Shown here piece after piece: positions 12,301 to 23,095 of a DNA stretch of 64,000 nucleotides. The stretch's first letter is position 1. Each line of letters begins with the position of its first letter. This DNA comes from Eudorina sp. 2006-703-Eu-15 (Eukaryota; Chlorophyta; Chlorophyceae; Chlamydomonadales; Volvocaceae): assembly GCA_003117195.1 (NCBI GenBank), contig BDSI01000035.1, positions 990,001 through 1,054,000 on the forward strand. The letters run 5' to 3'. The position numbers were made by a program, and so were the translations under genes. The notes under the pieces are model-generated. The model was not told the DNA's origin and did not search any database. It worked only from the letters and a program-made list of their open reading frames with translations.

Positions 12301-14618
12301 AGAGAACCCCGCGGATGACAAAGCGACGGCGCAATCTCCACACGGCGGCGCTGCCGAAAAAACAAACACCGCAGTTGGCATTGAAGTGGTGAGCTCGGGA
12401 ACTCACCGATGTTGACGTAGCGCGTGTTGCTGGCGAACATGGCGTTTAGATACGTCAGGTTAGCGGTGTTGTAGCCGACGGGCGCGCAGCCGGCGGTGCC
12501 CAAGCTAAAAGTGGCGGCCGCCGGGACGCCGTCGCCGGCGGCGCGGCCACCTCGTCCCGAGCCGTCACTGACCCATGGGTCAGTGACGGGCGGCAGGGCG
12601 TCCAGGCGGCTTGCCCATGCCGCCGCCGCCGCCCGCACCCGCTCGTCATCGCCGTACAACTCCGGCGTCGGTGGCGGGAGCGGCGGCAGCGGGATGCGGC
12701 CTTCCCAGTCTAGCGCAGCGGACCCGTCGGCCGATGCACCGCCGGCGGCGGCCGCCGCCGCCGCCGCTGCGACGGCGTGCATCGTCGTCAGTTCGCCGCC
12801 AAGCGACGACTCCATGAACTCGACTGCCCCGCCACTGCCGCCGTCTGCGCCAGTCTCAATACCTGCAGCGCCGACGCCGACAGCCTCAGCATTGCTCAAC
12901 TTGGACTTTTTGATCGTCGAACGCAACGCGCCGGCATCCGCCAAGGCTGGCGGCGTCGACGGCGTCGACGACGGGTTGCCGGCGGCGGCGGCCGCCGCCG
13001 TCGCCGAGGGCGACGTGACGGCCTGTTTGTCGTTGGGACTGCCGAAGAGCGTCGCCACGCGAGCTGACAGACGGGCCCACCACGACGACAAGCCACGGGG
13101 ACTGACGTCACTGTCGGCGGCGGCGGCAGATTGGCCGTGCCGTCGCACAACGATCGACGGCGATCTGCCTGATGCGTCGCCCGCCGCGGGCGCCGACGGC
13201 CGAGGTAGCTGGGCCCCAGCGTTGTTGTCACTGTTGCTGATGTCACCGCCGGCGCCTCCGCCGCCTCCGCCGCCTCCGCCGCCTCCGCCGCCTCCGCCGC
13301 CTCCGCCGCCTGCGGCCGCGGCCGCGGAGGCGCGGTCCGCAACGACCGCATCCGTCGGGTCGTGGAGCCCGCCACGCAACGCGACACCCAACAGTCCCAG
13401 CATCACAAGGCCCAGGAACACAAGCGTCATCACGAAGCAGCGCGCCGTGCGGTTACCCCGCCCCAACTTGTTACCGGAGGAGCCGTACATGCCCCCGTAC
13501 ATGCTCGCGACGCGGGGCCCTTTGTCGTACGAGCCCGGCACGAGCACATGGTCCTTGTACATCACCGGGTCCGAAGCGAGGCTCCTGCCGCCGGAGATGC
13601 CGTACCAAACAGGGCTGGCGGCGAGGCGTGAACTGGACGTCGGCGGTGCTGCTACAGCCGACATGCTGGCGGGTGCATCGGAAAGCTGGCTACCGCCGTT
13701 GCCGCCGCCGCCACCCACAAAGACTTGGTTTGCGCCGACAGACATGGCCAGCTGCGGTACGGCAGGCAACGGAATCGTCCAACCGCAGTTGACGTCAGCA
13801 CCAGCGATAACGCTGGGATGCCAAAGGCGGCTGCTGTCCGCGGCGCCGCCACGGGACGGCGGCTCCGCCGCCGGTCCAATGCCGTGGCCCCAGGGACCGC
13901 CGTCATCCTCGGCGGCGGCGTTCCTAGGTGAGCGCCGGCTTGCCGTACGGCGCTGTGTCGTTGGAGACGCCTGGTACATTGCGCCTGAGAAGTAAGCAAT
14001 CGGTACGGCATCGCCGCTGCCGGTGGCGCCGCTGGCGGCAGTGCTGCTGCCGCTGGCTCCGCCGTCATCGACATCACCGCCGCCGCCGCCGCCGCGACTG
14101 CTGCCGCCGGGGTCGAATGTGCTCAACCCCGCTCCTGCCTTCCCGCTGGACGCCGCGGAACGCGAAGCGGTCCGCACCGTCTGGCCCTGGGCCGCGGGCT
14201 CCGTCCGCGCCAGCGGCGCCGCCGCCGAATCCTCCTCCATACTTCCTGCGCCATCGCCACCCAACCTGCCAGCTGGGGTGCCGCCGCCAGCTGCTCGGGG
14301 GGCCGAGCTGAGGCGGGACGGCGCGCCGCTGCTGCCGCTGAAGAACTGGTACAGCAGTGAGCCGCCCGCAGCGGTCGGAGCCGCCTGCTGTGCTGCGGCT
14401 GATGCTGGGCCAGCTTGGTGTTGCTTTTGTTGTTGCTGTTGGTGGTGGTGGTGCGGCTGCTCTGCGCCGCTCCGCGGATTGCTGGCCGCGGGCCTCGTCT
14501 CACCGCCGCCGCTGCGCTGGTGACCCGAAGGTGCATGCTTTCCGTCGTCCAAATGATGTTGTGGATGGACGTCGTAATTGCCCTGGCCCTCAGGGCTTTC
14601 GCTCGAATCCTTCATCAT
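6321..14618 (-). CDS. Membrane-anchored GH5 endo-mannanase-like protein, probable pseudoenzyme
   Basis: Proposed exons, 5' to 3': 14618-12407, 11890-11685, 11469-11327, 10820-10655, 10490-10324, 9409-8818, 8639-8470, 8235-8060, 7795-6321. All phases join to 1768 codons. The N-terminal ~390 residues are low complexity (His/Gln, Ser, Gly). A single membrane segment (CFVMTLVFLGLVMLGLLG, residues ~393-413) and a Gly/Ala-rich stem follow. From ~750 to ~1300 the order matches plant-type GH5 mannanases: GRPFRIAGLDAP, LGLNTVRFFAFADG, RRYGLRVIPVL, MWQYVQWIN, FTGMAHRHDPTILAWDLAN, MDPNHLIFAGLDGFFG, EGTDFLRNQ, DLSAAHVSPDDW. The acid/base motif NEPRC reads N-RC, lacking Glu-Pro, and the nucleophile region (usually EEFG) reads LLLIVNAGG. 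A ~125-residue Gly/Asp/Ser insert splits the fold, and a ~470-residue disordered tail ends it. Family activity is beta-mannan hydrolysis; loss of both glutamates argues for binding or a structural role. The type II orientation is inferred. The donors of exons 5 and 7 are the least certain. Confidence 0.8.
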
Positions 14619-15701
14619 GTCGTCTGGTCTGAAAGTTTTTGTACTTTGCGACGAAAAAATGCAGCCACGCTTGGAGCGTTACATCTGCGAGGCGAGGCGA
14701 GGCGGCGACTGCGGATTGCGCCCTGGTGCTGCTTGTCGACGCGACCGTTGAAAAAACTTGAAATGCAAAGAGCTTTTGCAAAGCTGCTGCTGCTTCTGGG
14801 CAATCGGTGCGTCTTCGGTGAAACTGACACGCTGAAGGCCGCTAAGCCGCCCCGCCTCGACCCGCCTAGGTGCTGTTACCGGAGCTGGATGCATCGCAAA
14901 GGACGGCCGCGACGATTGCGATTGACCTCGGACGGCGGCAGCCGAGGAGAGACGCAGCAGCTTCGTTGCACTGACCCATGGGACGGTTGTACGCGCTGCA
15001 CTTTTGGATGCCGCCCGCGCCCGCCGTCCGCGCCGGCGCGCTTACCAAGTGCGAGAACATACCGTACACTTAACACACGGGAACCTCTATCTTCGGGCCT
15101 GCCACTCCGCGTCACCGCTATATAAACAAAATCATGTTACAGTGGACCCCGCGGGTCATCGGGGACAGGCGCGGCTGCCTCACCACACACTCACCACCAC
15201 CGCTGTGCCAAAGCGAGGGCAAAGACCCCTAGTCTCATCGAGACATCGTGCAAAGGCCGTCGCTTCTAGCCAACGGCACGAACAAGACGGACACGCGAAA
15301 CAGGCAAGTAGTAGGCAAGGCGCCGCGCTGTCCGGAGCTTCAACAAGCCAGCCAGCCAGCCGACCTCGCCAGCCTTACGACCCGCCCTCCCAGCTCCCAC
15401 CCTCATCTCTGCGGGCCTTCCTGCATCACCAGGATACAGACCTGCCGTCCCGTCCCCACCTTGACCGAATCCGGCACAACATACCCGATTGGTTCTAGGC
15501 CTGTCGCGCGTTTGAACGCCCCTGTTGCAAGACCACATGCTGCACCGTGGGCCTGCCGGGAAGCGGACATCAAGGGCCATCCATCATCCATCCATCCATC
15601 TATAAACAACCCATGTATGCCCCGCCGCCGCACCCTCTAGGCTGCACCCCCCGCGTGCAGTCCTCGCCGCCCTCTCAAACACCGACTGGACTGATACGCT
15701 C
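14619..15701. promoter_or_regulatory. Intergenic: GH5-like gene promoter side and HAS1 3' UTR
   Basis: This 1.1-kb gap lies between the start of the GH5-like gene and the stop codon of the HAS1 gene, both on the minus strand. The HAS1-proximal part should hold the 3' UTR; a candidate algal polyadenylation signal TGTAA (minus) is at 15137-15141. The side next to 14618 should carry the GH5-like 5' UTR and promoter, but I see no clear core element. A copy of the dispersed motif GTTACAGTGGACCCC is at 15136-15150. Confidence 0.4.
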
Positions 15702-16033
15702 TCAGCTGCGAACAAACTGGCGCTTGTCCCCCGCGTCCCGTTTGCCGTACGGGTTGGCCGCGCTGAACTTGTGGCCGGTGCCCATCCCCCGCCGGTAGTC
15801 CGCCCCGCCCCGCCCGCCGCCGCCGCCGCCGCCCATCCGCGCGGCCTTGCGGGTGTGGCTCGAATGGCTCTCCAGCTGCAAGTTCACCCTGTCGGACCCA
15901 CCATCGACATGACACATGGACCAGGCGCTTCGTCAGGGGAGGAATGAATAACTTAGACAAAGGTTCCAAAGCCCGCGCTAAAACGGCGGCCCGACCCGAG
16001 GCCGCATCCTAGAAAGCCGTACAGATAGATAAT

Positions 16034-16080
<47 letters not shown>

Positions 16081-19000
16081 ATAGACAGGTAGACAGACAG
16101 ACAGGCACACGGGCTCACAAGGACGCAGACAGGCAAGGCAAGGCAGGCATCGCAGGCAGGCATCGCCGCGCCCTCGCACCTGGGCGGCACGGTGAAGCCA
16201 AACGACCTGGCCACCGCCTGCAGGTCCAGTCGGTGCACGTTGAAGATCTCCTTCAGCGAGTGGCTGTTGTAGGCCAGGATGGTGGACCGGAAGGCGTCCT
16301 TGGCCGACTGGTGCAGATAGTAGTTCTTCTCCACGAGGCGCTCGAGCTGGGACTGCACGTTGGCGAGCTTGGACGACGGGAAGTCGTACTCGTTGAGCGG
16401 CACCTTGGCGTCCTTGAGGTAGCGCAGGAAGCCGAGCTCCTCCGGGATCAGCAGCAGCAGCGCGCGACCGCGGCCCTCCTTGCCGCGCGCCGTGCGGCCC
16501 ACGCGATGGATGTACTCGCGCGGGTCGTCGGGGGGGTCGTACTGTATGATCCAGTCGACGGCGGGGATGTCGAGGCCGCGGGCGGCGACGTCCGTGCACA
16601 GCAGGATGCCCTTCTCGGCCTGGGCGAGGGGGTAGAACAGGAATCGGAGGACGTACCGTATCGATTTAATCTTTTGGGAATTGGTGGGAGAGGGGGAAGG
16701 GATACGTTCGTTACCGTGTAAAGAGAGGCGGTATCAAGCCTAAAGATGAGGGCTGAGGTTGGAGAGGTGGATGATAGAGAACACACATCCGACCTAAACA
16801 ACGGCCCCTCCCCGTTCCGAATGGAAATGAAGAGATGGGACGCGCGCGGGGTTTCTGTGCTGGGGTATCAGAAGGCGGGCTTCCGCTGTCATGTCAGCAC
16901 CCATCGGGTTGCCGGCCGGTCGTGTGTAGAGACGTGTGCAAACGCATGAACACGTTCAGTTTTTCTCTCTCTCTCAACCACATTGAAGGAGGCAAAAAGG
17001 TGAACCTGGTTCTCGCAGGTGGGCCCTCGGCTGCGCGACGCGACGCCGTCCGCCCTCAGCCCCCTCACCTGGCAGAACTCGAAGAACGTCGTCGTCCGCT
17101 TCTGCTGCTTCTGTTTGCCGTGGATGTCCTTGACGGGGATGTCAATGTAGTTGAGCAGCTCTGAGTGGAACTTGACCGAGTTGCAGCTGCTGAAGAAGAC
17201 CATCACCTGCGGCCCAGGCCAAGCCAGAGGCATGAGTCGTCTCGACACAGAGCACAGACGTGCCGCACGGGGAATCACTGGGAACGATAGGACGTCCGCG
17301 ACACAGAGACTTGTCGTATATAAGGTGTCACCCACAACGATAGGAACGATAGGACGTCCGCGACACATGCACTTGTCGCACGGAGAATCACCCACATCGA
17401 TAGGAACAATAGGACGTACGTCCTCGGTCACGCCTCGGTGCCGGATGCTTCTTCCGTCCTCGGCCACGCCTCAGTGCCGAATGCTTCTTCCACGCCCTCC
17501 GCACTCAGCGTCCCCGCGCCCCCCACGGCCCCCGCGGGGGACCCCGCATGGACGGTCCTGCGCCCCGACCGACTCCGCCGCACCTTCTTGTTGGCGTTCT
17601 TCTTCAGGAAGGTGAAGAGCAGCAGGAACTTCTTGTCCGCGGGCACCACGCAGTAGCCCTGCTCCAGGCCCTCGCGCGTCGCCACCGACCGGCCGTCGTC
17701 CACGCCCACGTACAGCGGCTTGTGCTTGAAGGAGATGCGCGCCAGGTCCTCCACCTGCGCGGCGGGGAAGGGGAAGAGGGGGCCCCCATGGGTTGCGAGA
17801 TGGATGATCCATCATCGGTATTTATCGAGCGGTGTTTCGAGCCTATTGTATCCTACAACACTCGGCGGCAGGCCCCGCGCATTATACTGAAGCAGTGCCG
17901 CTGTGCTACTTGCGCTTAAGCGAATGTTAGTTCAGCGCGTGGGACATCCGCCGCGTCGGGCGCGGTGTGAGTGGAGGCGCAGACAGCTACATCTGGCAAT
18001 CGATGCGCGTCGATTGCCGCGCGCAATTGGTGCTGGATGGTGGCGGCGGTGTTGACGACTACATCAAGAAGAGTGACCCGTGGGTCGACGGGGCCGTCGA
18101 CGGGACCGGCGGGACCCGTGGGTCGACGGCACAGGCGGGACCCGTGGGTCGGCGGGACCGGCGACACGTGGGTCGGCTACAGGGAGCGCGAACTCACCTT
18201 GGTGGTCTGCGTGGCGCTGAACAGCATCGTCTGTCGCTCCTTGGGTAGGATCTTGATGATCTGCGATCATCCGAAACCATCACGACATGCGGGTCGTTCA
18301 AGTACTGTTTGAAATACCGTTGGAGAAACAAGCTTGTTGGGAGATATGCGGGGATCGCCGACCTTGAGCTTGGGGTTTTGGGGGGTTTTGGGGATTTTTC
18401 CTCAATCTCATTGCCGCCACTCCGGAAAGGCCCAGCAGAGCCCTTTCGGCCCCCATTCGATTCCAAATCGGCCCCGAACATGCACCACACCACACCACAC
18501 CTTCGGCCACCTGCCGGCCTCCCCTCAACGACCCGTCGGGCTCACCCGCCCGCCCACGGCCCGGCCCGCCCCCGCCCGGTCCCACCTGCCGCATCTCCTC
18601 CTCGAACCCAATCTCCAGGATGCGGTCCGCCTCGTCAATCACCAGGCACGCCAGGTTGCGGTACACAAAGCCGCGCGTGTTCTGCAGGTGGTCGAGCAGC
18701 CGCCCCGGGGTGGACACCAGCAGGTTGACCCCCTTGACCAGCTTCTCGGCCTCGGTGCGCCGGTTGGCGCCGCCCATGACGATGCCGTGCGTCTGGGTGT
18801 GGTACTTGAGGAGGTCACGGGCCACGCCGTAGATCTGCGGCGGGTGGGAGATGCCCGGATTGCCGGTCCAGTCAAGTGGGGGCACAGGGAATCGGTGGCC
18901 GTATTGGAGATGCGGTCCAGGAGGAACACACCCCGGGAAGTAGTCGAGCTCTCTCTCCTCCCCAATACAGCCATACACCCCCGCCCCCGGCCCCCCCGCA

Positions 19001-22000
19001 CCTGCAGCGCCAGCTCGCGAGTCGGCGAGATGATCACAGCGCCCGTCCCGTTGCGCGGCATGAACTTGGCGCGGTAGAGCAGCTCCGCGCAAGGGATCAG
19101 GAAGGCCAACGTCTTACCCGAACCTGCGGGTGTCCCGGGGCCGGGGCCAAGGTCGTGGGTTGTCGGTGCGCGGCGGTGCGGGTTGAGCGACGCGTGGCGG
19201 TGCGTGCAAAGAGGCCCAGCGCGCATGGCGAAGCCGGCCTGGGATCCTATGTGCAAACCTGTTTTGCGACTGCCTTCGCACCTTCTTGTGCAGCCACGGC
19301 GACGCTTCCGAGTTCACGAGGTGTGACCCCAATGCTTATCGTATGTTTTTTGCTCATCGTATGTTGCCCGTGCACGCTCTCAGTCATCACTCACTCAGTC
19401 GTCTCCCCAATGCCCCCGCGCCCCTGAGTTCATGATGAGCTGGCTGAGCGTTTTCCCCCGTGCGGTCTCCCCCGGGTGTCCCTGATTCCCCGCGCCCCCG
19501 TCCTGCATCGCAACCCACCCACCCGTCCTGGCGGCGCCCAGCACGTCCCGCCCCGTCAGAAGCGCCGGGATAGTGCGGGCCTGGACCTCCGTGAGGTGCG
19601 TATAGCCCATGTCCGCGATCGCCTGGAATTGACCCACGGGTCAAGCCAGGCCGGGTCGGATCGTGTCGTGTCGGGTTGGGTTGGGTTGGGTTGGGTTCAG
19701 CGCGCGGGGCGTGTCACACAGCGGGTCGGGTCAGGCCAGGCATAGTTGCGTGTAGCTGCGGGGACGGTGCCGGCAGTGGCATAACATAGGCACGGACCTA
19801 TCACACGCCAATCTCACGGTTTCCAGGCACCACCCATCCTGCCCTGCCCGTCCTGCCCTGCCCATCCGGTAACAAGTCCGACACAAAGCCGTCACGAGCA
19901 CATGCGCGACCCCGACCCCTACCTCAACTGACCTTCAGCTTCACACACAACGCAGCCCATCCAAGCCGGCCACCGGCAACACTCCCTGCTTACCTTTTGC
20001 GTGTTCTCAGTCAGCTCCAGGGAGCCAAACTCCGTGGCGCTCATAATCCCCGCCACTGTGGCGGTGTGCCGCTCAATCTCCAAACCCAGTCCGCCGCCGG
20101 CCGATGCGCCCTTTCGCGATGCTGACTTCACGTTATCCTTCTCGTCGTCATCCGCCGCAGCTGCCTGGGGCCGCATATGGTCGGATGCCCGATAGTTAGG
20201 TGGAGCAGGTTGAGAGGCTGAGCATACGCAGTATGGGCGCGCTCAAGCACAAGACGCACCACGGGAATGGATGCACAGAATGCATTGGGTCACGGAAGCC
20301 GCAGCACCTCCCCGGGGGCAGCCGCGGGGTAGCCGCGATAGGTGCAGTGCAGAAGTCGCAAAGCAGCGTGTGGGGGTGGGGGATTGCTGCCGCCGCGCAC
20401 CACCACGGCGTCCGGGCGTGTGTGTACAAGGGAACTGAGACGGGCGCGTGTTTAGATAAGAAACCCGCCCGCCCGAACCCGGGCGTGCAGGGCGTGTGTG
20501 CGTGTCGCATGCATGTCCCCAGCCACGAGGTAGGGAGGAAGACAGAGGCGGTCAGAGAACTTTGAAGACAACCCTCAGCCGGTCCAGTCCCCTTTCTGAG
20601 GGCTCTGGCGTCGGGTGTAGGTTTCATCATCACTCCGCCTCAGGTTCCTCGTGGACTTAGACAGAGTCCTTGGACATGGACGTGGACGTGGGTGTGGACA
20701 TGGACGTGGACGTGAGCGTGGACCCTAGACACCCCTCTAGATACCCTGGATACCCCCTCTTCGGCTTCCCCCTGCCCCACGTACATGCCCCGCAAACACG
20801 CCCGGGGTGCCCCGTGGAGACGTTCCCTCTCCCCCCACACACCTACACTCCCATTCCTCGTACACTCCACACGCGCACATATTCGCCACGCAACGCAATC
20901 ACCCGATGCGCGCGTGGCTGTCGCTGTCGCCTTCGCGGCATGGACTGAAATCGTCCGCCCAACAGACCCATGGTGCACCCGCGTGCACTGGGCGGTCTGG
21001 TGCCCTGCCCGGGCGCGGATGTGCCTAGTCAGCGCCAGCACGTCAAGCGCCCAACAGCAAACGGCCAACGGTCAGAGAACTTTGAAGACTGCCCTCAGTC
21101 GCCGCCCCGCATTTTTGGCGAGGTTGCAAATCGGGTTCTTTTGAATTTTCTCATCACACCGTTTTCTCTGGATGATCTCTTGGCCTCACGCGTACGGCAT
21201 CTTAAGGTCTCACGCGCGTACGGCACCACCCCGGCATGCCTGCGCAGAGCCCTGAGGTTCCCGGGTGAAGCCTGCCTGCCTGCCTGCCTGCCTGCCTGCT
21301 GTAGCCCTGGCCTAGACCAACGGCTGACGCGCTTCGGAGGGTTCCGAGGGACCATCTCCGAGGCGGACCTACAACGCGCGGGCACCGACGGCCAAGTGTG
21401 CACGTGTACACCGATTTTCCACACCCACACTACATCTCGCGGCTCAACCCTCCCGCTGGCCTTCGCTGGCCTTCGCTTCTCGCGGCTCAGTTATCTTTTA
21501 CACTACATCTCGCGGCTCAACTCTCCCTAATCTTGCAAGTCGCGGCTTCCGGCGTGCTGCCTGACGTACCTTTCTTTTTGCCTTGTGCTTCTTGTCCGCC
21601 TCCTCCTCCTCCTCCTCGACTTGGTCGTCATCTTCTTCTTCTCCCTCGCCGTCAGCGTCGTCCTCGTCCTCGCCACCATCGTCCTCGCCAAGCGCAACGT
21701 CCGAGTCGTCTTCGCCCTCGCCGCCGCCATCCTCCTCGTCCTCTTCATCCTCCTCGCCATCACCAGAACCCCCTCCGAGGCCGCCACCGTTCACCATCGC
21801 GTCAAAGTCCTCGCTGTTGAAGTCGTCCGCGTCATCGCCCTCACCCTCGTCGTCTCCACTGCCCAGTCCAGCACCCAACGCATCGTCCTCCTCGTCCTCG
21901 TCCTCCTCGTCGTCTTCGTCCGCTGGCTGTCGTTTCCGCTGAGGTGGTAAGCCTTTGCCGAGTTTAACTTTCTGCGAGACGAAATTGTGTGACGAGGGTT

Positions 22001-22552
22001 AGGTTTCTGCGAGACGAAATTGTGTGACAAGGGGAAAGGCCAAAGGCGGGCCGTTGTGCGCAGGCTGCCCCAGCACTCCCCTTACTAATGAAGCCGCAGG
22101 CGGGGGCCTCTCCTACCTTGGCGGCTGGCACAGGCGCTGCTTTGGCGCTGGTAGGCCGTTGCTGTGGCTGGGCAGGCTTGCCCTTTCCACCCGCTTTGGC
22201 AGTTGGAGTTGGTGCTGCTGCTGGCGACCGTTGAGGTTGGCCAGCTTTGGCGGATGCCAGAGCAGCCTTTTGGGAGGCCTGGGCAACAACCTGCGACTTC
22301 GTCCCCTGCTGCTTCGGTGAGGCACCTGCAAGGCAATTGTTTCAACAGAAAGGGTTGTCAGACCCCTCAACGTCATATGCGCACCCCGCGGAAAGCAATT
22401 GTGCTGATGAGTCGCGATGTTCATCAGTCAAGCAAAGCAGAGGCCTCTCTGTTGTGCTTACCAACGTCCGAGCCGGCGCCGCCCGCCCCATCGGTGCGGC
22501 CGCCTTTACTACGACTGCGCTTCCTTTTACGTTTATGTTCAGGATTATCCAT
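15702..22552 (-). CDS. HAS1: ATP-dependent RNA helicase HAS1/DDX18 (DEAD-box)
   Basis: Exons, 5' to 3': 22552-22462, 22325-22117, 21938-21570, 20164-19994, 19622-19523, 19123-19002, 18834-18586, 18260-18198, 17754-17584, 17206-17069, 16619-16180, 15888-15702. They total 2310 nt, 769 residues, with all phases matching. The start ATG opens a basic [16 protein letters not shown] tail, and an acidic stretch follows in exon 3. Helicase motifs in order are [12 protein letters not shown] with the Q motif, AARTG/SGKT (motif I, split by an intron), [20 protein letters not shown] (DEAD), [22 protein letters not shown] and HRVGRTARG. The C-terminus ([26 protein letters not shown]) is diagnostic of HAS1/DDX18. 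The family protein is nucleolar and acts in 60S ribosomal subunit assembly. The gene is divergent from RPC6. Introns carry simple repeats only. Confidence 0.95.
16023..16085. repeat. (GATA)n microsatellite in HAS1 intron 11
   Basis: About fourteen near-perfect tandem copies of the tetranucleotide AGAT lie between HAS1 exons 11 and 12, with related CAGACAGG repeats trailing to about 16150. Confidence 0.9.
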
Positions 22553-23095
22553 ACTCAACTAGGTAAAACCAGAAAAGGAAGCTCACGAGCCTGGGTGTGT
22601 TGACGTTTGGTTGTAGTCAATTCGAAGAGCGGCCACTGCTGTATTGAATTACTTGCAGGTCGAAAGCAGAACTGCTATGATTAATAAAGCAAATCGTGGA
22701 GCAACATAATGGGTACTTGGGTGCCTGAGGACCAACGACCAACGACGCAGTACAGAAGGTTTTGTTTCTTTGTTCATCCTTGGAAATAATCGATTATCGA
22801 GTGCATTAATATTGACGGAACAGCGACGATATGTTGCCGTGCACCTAACTTTGAGCAGCTTGAAATTCCACCGCCGCCCAACGGCTTTTGTAACAACTAC
22901 TGGGCAACCCGTTCACTTAAACCCCGACATTTTCAAATTAAGCCGTGTCAAGTTAGCGTACAGGAGATGCAGCCAAGTCCTGGATAGATTGTTTCGGTCG
23001 ACGGTCCTGTGCACGCGCCCTACGACAAACCTGGCATAGAGGGGTCTTCAAGTGGGGGTTAACTGAACGGCTTCACGTTATTTCGGTCATCAACC
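22553..23095. promoter_or_regulatory. Divergent HAS1-RPC6 intergenic region, candidate bidirectional promoter
   Basis: Only 543 bp separate the HAS1 start codon (minus, 22550-22552) and the RPC6 start codon (plus, 23096-23098), so both promoters must lie here or overlap. It is AT-richer than the flanking exons. I see no convincing TATA box or ribosome-biogenesis motif, so the regulatory reading rests on geometry. Confidence 0.55.

Noticed and set aside
12496..13995. 499-codon plus-strand open frame
   Set aside because: It is the antisense of the GH5-like exon 1. The runs of Pro and Ala mirror the Gly/Ala repeats of the real frame, and it has no domain.
19670..19700. Telomere-like GGGTT repeats
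   Set aside because: Only a few GGGTT units inside a HAS1 intron. They do not match the algal telomere unit TTTTAGGG and are part of local simple sequence.
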